The notes beneath the pieces are model-generated. The model did no database searches, was not told the origin of the DNA, and saw only the letters and a list, made by a program, of their open reading frames with translations. Source: an uncultured Comamonadaceae bacterium (GTDB lineage: Bacteria; Pseudomonadota; Gammaproteobacteria; Burkholderiales; Burkholderiaceae). Taken from it: DNA of 22,942 nt. The first letter of the stretch is position 1. Every line of letters starts with the position of its first letter. The stretch spans positions 1 through 22,942 of the forward strand of contig CAMLQP010000011.1 in the NCBI GenBank assembly GCA_946482115.1, in the 5' to 3' direction. Made by a program: the position numbers and the translations under genes. Of this stretch, positions 15,913 through 22,825 are shown in pieces.

Positions 15913-15989
15913 TTGCCGATCGGGTAAGGGATAACCCTAATGTTGCGCGCGCAACTATTTGGACAGAATGAGAATGTTGCGCGCGCAAC
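15913..15989 (+). promoter_or_regulatory. Promoter with two identical MarR-type operators
   Basis: The 14-bp palindrome GTTGCGCGCGCAAC occurs twice, at 15942-15955 and 15976-15989, 34 bp apart, each inside the longer shared context AATG...AAC(T/C)AT (the first copy has TAATG). A possible sigma-70 promoter, TTGCCG (15913-15918), 17 bp, CCTAAT (15936-15941), places the first palindrome directly after the -10 box. TTGC/GCAA palindromes are typical MarR-family operators, and a MarR gene is the second gene of the operon downstream. Autorepression relieved by an aromatic ligand is the likely logic. Confidence 0.65.
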
Positions 15990-16071
15990 CATATGGAGAC
16001 AGACCGCCTGACCAACGGCGGCACCCCGGCGTCGACCGCGCAGCGTTCCTTCCACTTTTCCACCGACCCGC

Positions 16072-17049
16072 ATGACATCCGCCACCACCCTCTCCCGCCG
16101 CCTGTTCATCGCCTCGCTCGCTGCCGCCGCCAGCACCACTGGCTTCGCCCAGGGCTACCCCAACCGCGTGATCGAATGGGTCGTGCCCTACCCGGCCGGC
16201 GGCGGCACCGACATCGTGGCCCGCACCCTGGCCCAGGCCATGAGCGAATCGCTGGGCCAGGCCATCGTGGTCAACAACAAGCCCGGCGCGGCCACCAACA
16301 TCGGCGCCGAGTACACCGCCCGCGCCAAGGCAGACGGTCACGTGCTGATGTCGGCCGACACCGCCACGCTGGCGGCCAACCCCTTCCTCTACGCCAAGCT
16401 CAGCTACAACGTGGAGAAAGACTTCGCGCCCGTCGGCCTGACCGTGCGCTTTCCCATGATCCTGGTGGTCAACCCCTCGGTGCCCGCGAAGAACCTGAAG
16501 GAATTCACCGCCTGGCTGGCCACGCAGAAAGGTGCGAACTACGCCACGCCTGGCGCCGGCAGCCCGCACCACCTGGCCACCGAACTCTTCCGCGTGCAGA
16601 CCCGCACCGAGCTGACCCACGTGCCCTACCGTGGCGCGGCGCCCGCCGTGCAGGACGTGGTGGCCGGGCAGCTGCCCTTCATGTTCGTGGACACCGCCAG
16701 CGGCCAGCAGTTCATCAACGCCGGCAAGCTGCGCGCCATCGGCATCGCCAGCGCCAAGCGCGTGAAGAACTTCGACAGCATCCCCACACTGGACGAACAG
16801 GGCCTCAAGGGCTTCGAGGCCTACGCCTGGCAAGGCCTGGTGGTGCCCGCCGGCACGCCAGCCGACGTGGTGGCCAGGCTCAACAAGTCGCTGCTGGCCG
16901 CGCTGGACACCACCGCCGTGAAGGCCCGCCTGCAGGTGCTGGGCCTGGAAGCCACACCCAGCACCCCCGCGCGCATGGCCGAGTACGCCGCTGCCGAACG
17001 CGCCAAATGGGGTCCGCTGATCCAGTCCACCGGCATCAAAGTCGATTGA
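16072..17049 (+). CDS. Bug/TctC-family tripartite tricarboxylate-type binding protein
   Basis: This 325-residue extracytoplasmic binding protein has an N-terminal signal with SRRLF and a hydrophobic stretch, cleaved near residue 25-27. The mature start YPNRVIEWVVPYPAGGGTDIVARTLAQ is the hallmark of the Bug family, as are YRGAAPAVQDVVAGQLPFMFVD (about 183-204) and LRAIGIASAKR. Bug proteins bind carboxylates, including aromatic acids. They are very numerous in Burkholderiales and mostly lack a linked TctAB membrane pair, as here. The start has a poor ribosome site and a leader of over 80 bp after the operators. The MarR gene begins 1 bp after its stop. It may bind the substrate of the operon or serve as a sensor. 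Confidence 0.92.
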   Translation: MTSATTLSRRLFIASLAAAASTTGFAQGYPNRVIEWVVPYPAGGGTDIVARTLAQAMSESLGQAIVVNNKPGAATNIGAEYTARAKADGHVLMSADTATLAANPFLYAKLSYNVEKDFAPVGLTVRFPMILVVNPSVPAKNLKEFTAWLATQKGANYATPGAGSPHHLATELFRVQTRTELTHVPYRGAAPAVQDVVAGQLPFMFVDTASGQQFINAGKLRAIGIASAKRVKNFDSIPTLDEQGLKGFEAYAWQGLVVPAGTPADVVARLNKSLLAALDTTAVKARLQVLGLEATPSTPARMAEYAAAERAKWGPLIQSTGIKVD

Positions 17050-17050
17050 C

Positions 17051-17533
17051 ATGACCCGAAAACCCGCTGCCCCGTTGCTGGACCGCACGCTGACCTACCG
17101 GCTGCACCGGCTGCACAAGCTGACCGACCTGGAGAGCCAGCGCCGCTACCCCGAGATCACCGGCCTGTCGCTCAGCGACGGCCGCTGCCTCACGGCGGTG
17201 GGCCAGTTCGAGCCGCTGTCGGTGAACCAGCTCGCGCAGCGGGCCAACCTCAACAAGAGCCAGGCCAGCCGCGCGGCCCAGTACCTGGTGGACCAGGGGC
17301 TGGTGAACAAGCAGGGCCGCGCCGGCGATGGCCGCGGCGTCGAGCTGAGCCTGAGCGCCAAGGGGCGCAAGGTCTGCGACAGCGCCATGGCCATGGTGGC
17401 CCAGCGCAACGAGGAGATCTTTGGCTGCCTGAGCCCGGCCGAACAGGCGCTGCTGAGCGAGCTGATGGACCGCCTGCTGGAACACGCCGAACGCGGCACC
17501 AGCGGCGGCACCGACACGGACAACGTCGACTGA
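17051..17533 (+). CDS. MarR-family transcriptional regulator
   Basis: This 160-residue MarR protein has a winged helix at about 54-107: LSVNQLAQRANLNKSQASRAAQYLVDQGLVNKQ, then the wing GDGRGVELSLSAKGRKV. The flanking helices (about 14-50 and 108-148) form the dimer and ligand pocket. It is encoded 1 bp after the Bug gene and 1 bp before the monooxygenase gene, so it sits inside the operon it probably controls. Its likely targets are the twin palindromes upstream of the operon. MarR repressors of aromatic operons normally release DNA on binding the aromatic substrate or its CoA ester; the ligand here is unknown. Confidence 0.93.
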   Translation: MTRKPAAPLLDRTLTYRLHRLHKLTDLESQRRYPEITGLSLSDGRCLTAVGQFEPLSVNQLAQRANLNKSQASRAAQYLVDQGLVNKQGRAGDGRGVELSLSAKGRKVCDSAMAMVAQRNEEIFGCLSPAEQALLSELMDRLLEHAERGTSGGTDTDNVD

Positions 17534-17534
17534 C

Positions 17535-19226
17535 ATGCACACCCCCACCACCGAACCCCGCCCGTCGATCTACTACGGCTACCGCGTCCACGCGCCCTGG
17601 CGCCCCTCGGCGCATCCGGGCGAGCAGCGCCACCGCGTCGCCATCGCCGGCTCCGGCCCGGCCGGCCTCGTCACTGCCCTCGAACTCGCCCGCCACGGCG
17701 TGCCCAGCGTCGTGCTCACGGCCGAGCTGCAGGTCTCGCAGGGTAGCCGCGCCATCGTGTTCACCCGCCGCTCGCTGGAAATCCTGCAGCAGGTGGGCGT
17801 GGCCGACCGCGTCGTCGGCGCCGGGCTGCCCTGGCGCTTCGGCAACTCGTTCTACCGCGGCCAGCGCGTGTTCCGCATGGAAGCGCCGCACGACGAGGAC
17901 GACCGCTTCGCCCCCATGACCAACCTGCAGCAGCAATACCTGGAGGAATACCTGCTGGATGCCTGCGCCGCCCACCCGCTGATCGACCTGCGCTGGGGCA
18001 ACCGCGTGGAGGCCGTGGAGCAGGACGAGTCCTGTGCCCGCGTGACGGTGGACACGGCCGAAGGCCCCTACACACTGACCTGCGACTGGCTTGTGGCCGC
18101 CGACGGCGGGCGCTCCGGCATCCGCTCAGGCCTGGGCCTCAAGATGGAAGGCGCGTCCTACGAAGGCCTGTTCGTCATCGCCGACATCCGCGTCGACCTG
18201 CCGCTGCCGACCGAGCGCCTGGCCTACTTCGACCCCGACTGGAACCGGGGCAACACCATACTGATGCACCGCGAGCCGCATGGCATCTGGCGCGTGGACT
18301 ACCAGCTGCCCGAGGGCGAGACACCCGAGCAGGCACTGAAACCCGAATCGCTCAAGGCCCGCATCGACGCGCAGCTCGCCATGATCGGCCACGCCGGCGC
18401 GCCCTGGGAAATGGACTGGTGTTCGGTCTACTCGGCCCGCGCGCTCACCCTGCCCGACTACGTGCACGGCCGCGTGCTGTTCGTGGGCGACGCGGCCCAC
18501 CTGTTGCCCATCTTCGGCGTGCGCGGCGCCAACACCGCCTTCCAGGATGCGCAATCGCTGGGCTGGCACCTGGGCCTGGTGGCCCAGGGACTGGCCGGCC
18601 GCCGGCTGCTGGCCAACTACAGCGCCGAGCGCGTCGGCGCGGCCCGCGAAATCATCGAGGAAGCGGGTAAAAGCACCCGCTTCATGACGCCGCCCACCCA
18701 CGGCTTCGGCCTGCTGCGCGATGCGGTGCTGTCGCTGTCGCTGACGCAGGACTTCGTGCGCCCGCTCTACCACTGGCGCACCTCGCGCCCGCACGAGTAC
18801 ACGCACTCGGCCCTCAACAGCACGGGCGACGACAACGCGCTGTTCCAGGCCGGCCCGGCCCACGGCGCGCCGCCCCGGAACGTGCGCCTGGGCCCCGACG
18901 ACCACCTGCTGGATCACCTGGGTGGCGGCTTCGACCTTCTGTATTTCACCGAAGGCGAAGCCCTGCCCCGGCCGCTGCAGGACGTGGTGGCCGCGGCCCG
19001 CGCGCGCGGCCTGCCGCTGAAGGTGGTCGCCATCGGCGCGGCGCGGCCGGTGCCCGGCGCCGACCTGACACTGGCCGACACCGATGGCCGTGTGCGCCAG
19101 CGCTACGGCGTGACAGCCATCGGTGCGGCCTACCTGCTGCGGCCCGACCAGCACGTCTGCGCACGCTGGATGACACTGGACGCAGGCCGCCTGCAGGCCG
19201 CCCTGGACCACGCGCTGCCCCACTGA
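17535..19226 (+). CDS. Class A FAD-dependent aromatic monooxygenase, MhpA/phenol-hydroxylase-like
   Basis: This 563-residue flavoprotein has the FAD-binding signature VAIAGSGPAGLVTALELARHG (about 35-55), the DG motif LVAADGGRSGIRSGLG (186-201, Asp190) and the GD motif VLFVGDAAHLLPIFGVRGANTAFQDAQSLGWHL (314-346). These mark group A hydroxylases, which use NAD(P)H and O2 to hydroxylate phenolic rings. Beyond the roughly 400-residue catalytic core, residues about 445-563 resemble the thioredoxin-like C-terminal domain of phenol hydroxylase/MhpA relatives. There is a 30-residue N-terminal tail before the FAD fold. It is followed by a DUF2783 gene, a common pairing. It probably makes the dihydroxylated ring-cleavage substrate of this operon; the precise substrate is not readable. 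Confidence 0.9.
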   Translation: MHTPTTEPRPSIYYGYRVHAPWRPSAHPGEQRHRVAIAGSGPAGLVTALELARHGVPSVVLTAELQVSQGSRAIVFTRRSLEILQQVGVADRVVGAGLPWRFGNSFYRGQRVFRMEAPHDEDDRFAPMTNLQQQYLEEYLLDACAAHPLIDLRWGNRVEAVEQDESCARVTVDTAEGPYTLTCDWLVAADGGRSGIRSGLGLKMEGASYEGLFVIADIRVDLPLPTERLAYFDPDWNRGNTILMHREPHGIWRVDYQLPEGETPEQALKPESLKARIDAQLAMIGHAGAPWEMDWCSVYSARALTLPDYVHGRVLFVGDAAHLLPIFGVRGANTAFQDAQSLGWHLGLVAQGLAGRRLLANYSAERVGAAREIIEEAGKSTRFMTPPTHGFGLLRDAVLSLSLTQDFVRPLYHWRTSRPHEYTHSALNSTGDDNALFQAGPAHGAPPRNVRLGPDDHLLDHLGGGFDLLYFTEGEALPRPLQDVVAAARARGLPLKVVAIGAARPVPGADLTLADTDGRVRQRYGVTAIGAAYLLRPDQHVCARWMTLDAGRLQAALDHALPH

Positions 19227-19237
19227 GGAACCCCGCC

Positions 19238-19432
19238 ATGACCACAGACACCTCCACGCTCGGCGTGCCCCAGCTCGAAACCGTCTACGACTGGCTGGCC
19301 CAGGCCGTGGACGCCGCCGGCCCCGGCAAGGCCGAACTGTTCCTTGCCAAGCTCGCGCTGCTCAACGCCCAGGCACTGGGCGAACCGGCGCGCATCCGTC
19401 AACATATCGACATCGCCCTTCAAGACCTGTGA
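19238..19432 (+). CDS. DUF2783-family small protein
   Basis: This 64-residue acidic protein contains LETVYDWLAQAVDAAGPGKAELFLAKLALLNAQALGEPARI, which matches my recollection of the DUF2783 family, short helical proteins usually encoded beside FAD-dependent aromatic monooxygenases. No catalytic residues or membrane spans are visible. GAGGAA lies about 9 bases before the ATG, and the gene sits 11 bp after the monooxygenase. A helper or partner role for the monooxygenase is possible but unproven. The stop overlaps a possible GTG start for the following VOC gene. Confidence 0.8.
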   Translation: MTTDTSTLGVPQLETVYDWLAQAVDAAGPGKAELFLAKLALLNAQALGEPARIRQHIDIALQDL

Positions 19433-19440
19433 GGCCCCCC

Positions 19441-19977
19441 ATGGACATCCGACAGATTCACCACGTTGCCTACCGCTGCAAGGACGCCAAGGAAACCGTG
19501 GAATGGTATGAAAAGCACCTGGGCATGAACTTCGTGCTCGCCATCGCCGAGAACGAGGTGCCCTCCACCAAGGCGCCCGATCCCTACATGCACGTCTTCC
19601 TCGATGCGGGCAACGGCAACATCCTGGCCTTCTTCGAGCTGCCCAACCAGCCCGAGATGGGCCGCGACCCCAACACCCCGGCCTGGGTCCAGCACCTGGC
19701 GCTCAAGGTCGACTCGGTGGACACGCTGGTGGCCACCAAAGCCCGGCTGGAGGCCGCCGGCATCGAGGTGATCGGCCCCACCGACCACACCATCTTCAAG
19801 AGCATCTACTTCTTCGACCCCAACGGCCACCGGCTGGAACTGGCCGCCGACATCGGCACGCCCGAGATGTACCGCAAGCTCGACGAGGTGAAGCGCGACA
19901 TGCTGGACGAATGGAGCCGCACCCGCCGCGCACCCAAACACGCCGCCTGGATGCACGACGGCAGCCACGCCCACTGA
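19441..19977 (+). CDS. VOC-family protein 3
   Basis: This 178-residue single-domain VOC protein has QIHHVAYRCKDAKETVEWYEKHLGMNF (5-31) and KSIYFFDPNGHRLEL (120-134). Likely metal ligands are His7 or His8, Glu66 (LAFFELP), His85 (VQHLAL) and Glu133, a complete His-Glu-His-Glu set. It closely resembles VOC protein 2 of the first operon. The ATG at 19441 has GAGG six bases upstream; a GTG at 19429 overlapping the previous stop is possible. It lies between a phenol-type monooxygenase and fumarylacetoacetase, just where a ring-cleaving dioxygenase or a cis-trans isomerase would be needed. The function is inferred from position. Confidence 0.87.
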   Translation: MDIRQIHHVAYRCKDAKETVEWYEKHLGMNFVLAIAENEVPSTKAPDPYMHVFLDAGNGNILAFFELPNQPEMGRDPNTPAWVQHLALKVDSVDTLVATKARLEAAGIEVIGPTDHTIFKSIYFFDPNGHRLELAADIGTPEMYRKLDEVKRDMLDEWSRTRRAPKHAAWMHDGSHAH

Positions 19978-19990
19978 ACACCACACGAAC

Positions 19991-21307
19991 ATGAGCACCC
20001 TGACCAACGAAACCCACGACCCCGCGCTGCGCAGCTGGGTGGCTTCGGCCAACCTGGCCGGCACCGATTTCCCGATCCAGAACCTGCCGTTCGCGGCGTT
20101 CCGCCGCCGGGGCAGCGCCGAGGCCTTTCGCGGTGGTGTCGCCATCGGCGACCAGATCCTCGACCTCGCGGCCGCATCCCACGGCGGCGTCTTTGAGGGC
20201 GTGGCACAGCAGGCGCTGCAGGCCGCCTCGCAAGATTCGCTCAATACCCTGATGGCCCTGGGCCAACCCGCCTGGAGCGCGCTTCGCCTGGCGCTGTCGC
20301 GCGCGCTGCGCGAAGGCTCGCCCGCCCAGGCCGCGCTGCAGGCGTGCCTGGTGCCACAGGCCGAGGCCGAATACGGCCTGCCCGCGCGCATCGGCGACTA
20401 CACCGACTTCTACACCTCGGTGTACCACGCCACCAACATCGGCAAGCAGTTCCGCCCCGACAGCCCGCTGCTGCCCAACTACAAGTGGGTGCCCATCGGC
20501 TACCACGGCCGCGTCTCCAGCATTGCCGTCTCGGGCCAGCGCTTCCACCGGCCCAAGGGCCAGCTCAAGGCGCCTGACACCGAGGCCCCCGTGCTGGGCG
20601 CCTGCAAACGGCTGGACATCGAGCTGGAACTGGGCATCTTCATCGGCAGCGGCAACGCCAGCGGCGACAGCATCGCCATCACCCAGGCCGAGGACCACGT
20701 GTTCGGCCTGTGCCTGCTCAACGACTGGTCGGCGCGCGACATCCAGAGCTGGGAGTACCAGCCGCTGGGCCCTTTCCTGGCCAAGAACTTCGCCACCACC
20801 ATTTCGCCCTGGATCGTCACGCTGGAAGCGCTCGCGCCCTACCGCACCGCCTTCACGCGGCCCGAAGGCGACCCTCAGCCCCTGCCCTACCTCGACAGCG
20901 CACACAACCGCGCCGCCGGCAGCATTGACATCCAGCTCGAGGTGCTGCTGCAGACGCCGCGCCTGCGCGAAGCAGGCCAGGCCGGCGCCAGCATCTGCCG
21001 CACCAGCTACCGCCACGCCTACTGGACCATCGCCCAGATGGTGACGCACCACACCGTCAACGGCTGCAACCTGCAGCCAGGCGACCTGCTCGGCAGCGGC
21101 ACGCTCTCCGGCCCCACCCTGGACCAGGCCGGCGCGCTGCTCGAACTGACCGCGGGCGGCAAGCAGCCGCTGGCCCTGCCCGGCGGCGAGCAGCGCACCT
21201 TCCTGGAGGACGGCGACGCCGTGACGCTGCGCGGCTGGTGCGAGAAACCGGGCACGGCGCGCATCGGCTTCGGTGAGTGCGTGGGAACCGTGCTGCCGGC
21301 GCGCTGA
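19991..21307 (+). CDS. fahA: Fumarylacetoacetase
   Basis: This 438-residue enzyme hydrolyses fumarylacetoacetate to fumarate and acetoacetate, the last step of the homogentisate route. Counterparts of the known active-site residues are visible: Asp139 and His146 in DYTDFYTSVYHATNIG (136-151), Glu211 and Glu213 in DIELELGIFIG, and Asp245 in NDWSARDIQSWEYQPLGPFLAKNF (244-267), with Lys265. The C-terminal WTIAQMVTHHTVNGCNLQPGDLLGSGTLSGP is also typical. The length fits the family. It is the last gene of the second operon. No homogentisate dioxygenase or maleylacetoacetate isomerase is linked, so it may handle a fumarylacetoacetate analogue. A strong terminator follows. Confidence 0.93.
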   Translation: MSTLTNETHDPALRSWVASANLAGTDFPIQNLPFAAFRRRGSAEAFRGGVAIGDQILDLAAASHGGVFEGVAQQALQAASQDSLNTLMALGQPAWSALRLALSRALREGSPAQAALQACLVPQAEAEYGLPARIGDYTDFYTSVYHATNIGKQFRPDSPLLPNYKWVPIGYHGRVSSIAVSGQRFHRPKGQLKAPDTEAPVLGACKRLDIELELGIFIGSGNASGDSIAITQAEDHVFGLCLLNDWSARDIQSWEYQPLGPFLAKNFATTISPWIVTLEALAPYRTAFTRPEGDPQPLPYLDSAHNRAAGSIDIQLEVLLQTPRLREAGQAGASICRTSYRHAYWTIAQMVTHHTVNGCNLQPGDLLGSGTLSGPTLDQAGALLELTAGGKQPLALPGGEQRTFLEDGDAVTLRGWCEKPGTARIGFGECVGTVLPAR

Positions 21308-21323
21308 CGGTCACCCCAAAAAG

Positions 21324-21357
21324 AAAACGGCCTCCGATTGCTCGGAGGCCGTTTTTT
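21324..21357. terminator. Rho-independent terminator, probably bidirectional
   Basis: A 14-bp perfect stem (AAAACGGCCTCCGA, 21324-21337; TCGGAGGCCGTTTT, 21342-21355) with a TTGC loop is followed by a T-run to 21357. It ends the fahA operon on the plus strand. On the minus strand the stem is also followed by a T-rich stretch (TTTTCTTTTT), so it would equally end transcription coming from the right, as expected if an intact tRNA-His gene once stood at 21364. Confidence 0.9.
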
Positions 21358-21363
21358 ATTCGC

Positions 21364-21383
21364 TGGGGTGGCTGATGGGATTC
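21364..21383 (-). other. Detached 3' end of a tRNA-His gene, candidate attachment site
   Basis: On the minus strand these 20 bases read as the 3' end of bacterial tRNA-His: the end of the T-loop (GAAT), the 3' strand of the T-stem (CCCAT), the acceptor strand CAGCCAC, discriminator C73 and CCA. The base before them no longer fits a tRNA: the T-stem 5' strand and everything upstream are absent. A 3'-terminal tRNA copy without a tRNA body is what one end of an element integrated by a tyrosine recombinase looks like; the intact tRNA would lie at the other end, outside the window. tRNA identity is from memory of E. coli and Burkholderiales tRNA-His. Confidence 0.7.
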
Positions 21384-21558
21384 ACCAATCGGGCCACCTA
21401 AAGCCATACAAATCAACGACTTAGGATCACTCCCGTCGCCTCTGCGTCCGGGCTTGTGTCCGGTTTCGCATTGCTCGAAATCGTAGCAGATCAAGCCGCC
21501 CCGGCACTAACTGTATCTCGGCTTTTGAGGCTTGAGTATGGACGCCGTGGGTAGGCGA
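21384..21558. other. Gene-free stretch between the attachment site and the endonuclease gene
   Basis: About 175 bp with visibly lower G+C than the catabolic operons. I see no gene, terminator or strong promoter. If the neighbouring tRNA fragment is an attachment site, this is the terminal non-coding arm of the element. Confidence 0.5.
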
Positions 21559-22650
21559 TCAGCTCATGATCCGGAGTCGCCGATGCTCCAGGCGGTGACA
21601 GTTGGCACAGATACATTCGAGGTCCTCCAAGCGTGACCGGTGGCCGACCTCCATGGCCGCCACATGGGTACTCTTGTGATGGACTTCAATGCAAGCTTCG
21701 GCATGCTCGGTGCCATACTTCTCCACCAGGTCCTCCTGGCAGTGCTCGCAGAACAATCTGCCCCCGTGGATGCGCCTGAACTCGGCCTTCTTGGCCTCGC
21801 GCAAGCCGGACGCCCGCTCTCTGGATAGGTGTTGCCGAAGACGGGGCGTGCCCTCCGACCATTCTTGGTCTTTGGTCGGCGGCGCCTCCATCACCTCCGC
21901 CGCTTCGCCCTTGGGGCGGATGATCCACCCAGCCGCTTCAATTGCGCGAAAGCATGCGCTGTTGACTCCTGCCGTGAAGTGCCTGGGTTCAACTGGGAAG
22001 CCGAGTGCCTCGGTCGCTGCGATGCCGAACACAGCCTTTGGAGGAAGGCGGGACCCATCTTCCAGCACCACGTCGTAGTCGGTTGACTCTCCGAACGCAT
22101 GTGAGTCCGGGTCGTCAAGGAGGCGCCTGATGGCCCTGTCGATGTGCTCTGCCGTAACGTTGGCAAGCTCGCCAGCGGGAAGTCTCGAAGCACTACGAGA
22201 GTCAGCCCTGGCCGGCACCGCCTTGAGGAGCGACACAAGATCAACCTTGGTCACCCCTTCAGCGAGCTTGAGACGTATGCGTTTTGTCGGGTTGCCCTGG
22301 GGCGACTTCGCTGTTGGCAGTCGCACCATGCCTGCCATGCGCTTTGACATCAGGCGTACCTGCCCCGCAACCGGAAGTGCAGCATCAGGGCTATCAAGCA
22401 CCATGCGGTCCCCAACGGGAAGTTGCTGGGCTGGCTGACTGTCAAGCCACGCCTGAGTCACGGGGAAGCCTGCCGCCGCGAGGCGCTCAAGGAGAACCGA
22501 CAGGGCGGGCGTGTAGTCCAAATTAACCCCACCCTTTGCCCGGCTGCCACCCCTGCTGTGGAAGACGATTGAGTCATCCTCGATGTCGAATTTCGCATCC
22601 AGAAGATGGCCCTCATCTGCAATCAGTTGGTACGGCAAGCACAGCTCCAA
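21559..22650 (-). CDS. HNH endonuclease, possible modification-dependent restriction enzyme (ScoMcrA-like)
   Basis: This 363-residue protein ends in an HNH nuclease domain (about 298-358). Structural zinc ligands are Cys301 and Cys304 (CEHC) and Cys348 and Cys351 (CANC). The catalytic part includes EVHHKSTH (His324, His325), Asn350 and His352. A middle region (about 166-245: DVVLEDGSRLPPKAVFGIA...HFTAGVNSACFRAIEAAGWII) resembles the head domain of the methylation- and phosphorothioation-dependent enzyme ScoMcrA. The N-terminal 160 residues (DDSIVFHSRGGSRAKG, LDYTPALSVLLERL) I cannot name; they may bind DNA. No methyltransferase is beside it, which fits a type IV-like enzyme. The only start is a TTG without a good ribosome site, directly after transposase debris, so the natural 5' end may be lost. 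Confidence 0.8.
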   Translation of the reverse strand: MELCLPYQLIADEGHLLDAKFDIEDDSIVFHSRGGSRAKGGVNLDYTPALSVLLERLAAAGFPVTQAWLDSQPAQQLPVGDRMVLDSPDAALPVAGQVRLMSKRMAGMVRLPTAKSPQGNPTKRIRLKLAEGVTKVDLVSLLKAVPARADSRSASRLPAGELANVTAEHIDRAIRRLLDDPDSHAFGESTDYDVVLEDGSRLPPKAVFGIAATEALGFPVEPRHFTAGVNSACFRAIEAAGWIIRPKGEAAEVMEAPPTKDQEWSEGTPRLRQHLSRERASGLREAKKAEFRRIHGGRLFCEHCQEDLVEKYGTEHAEACIEVHHKSTHVAAMEVGHRSRLEDLECICANCHRLEHRRLRIMS

Positions 22651-22664
22651 ATTGATGTGGCACG

Positions 22665-22825
22665 CTAACCAGCATCGGCAGACCTCCCGCCGCGCCGAAC
22701 CGACATTTTGTGAGCGTGTGGCCGGTGATGGTTGTAGCGGTGTGGCCAGTCAGCGGTCATGTCACGTACCTGCTGCAGGCCGTCGAAGAAATAGCAGTCC
22801 ACCACGGACTCCTTCGCTGCGCAAG
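22665..22825 (-). pseudogene. Remnant of an IS3-family transposase (OrfB C-terminus)
   Basis: On the minus strand a short frame reads VVDCYFFDGLQQVRDMTADW (22805-22746) and then YNHHRPHA (to about 22713), the C-terminal pattern of IS3-family OrfB (F.SL..VR..T..W...YN..RPH.SL). The homology stops after RPHA, where SLG would be expected, and the frame runs into unrelated codons to a TAG at 22665. The upstream DDE core is missing within the window. It is therefore a decayed, truncated piece that borders the endonuclease gene. Confidence 0.7.

Noticed and set aside
15993..17054. Plus-strand frame starting with an ATG after GGAGACA-like context before the Bug gene
   Set aside because: It is out of frame with the Bug protein and gives an Arg/His-rich product with no motif, while the frame from 16072 encodes a textbook Bug protein.
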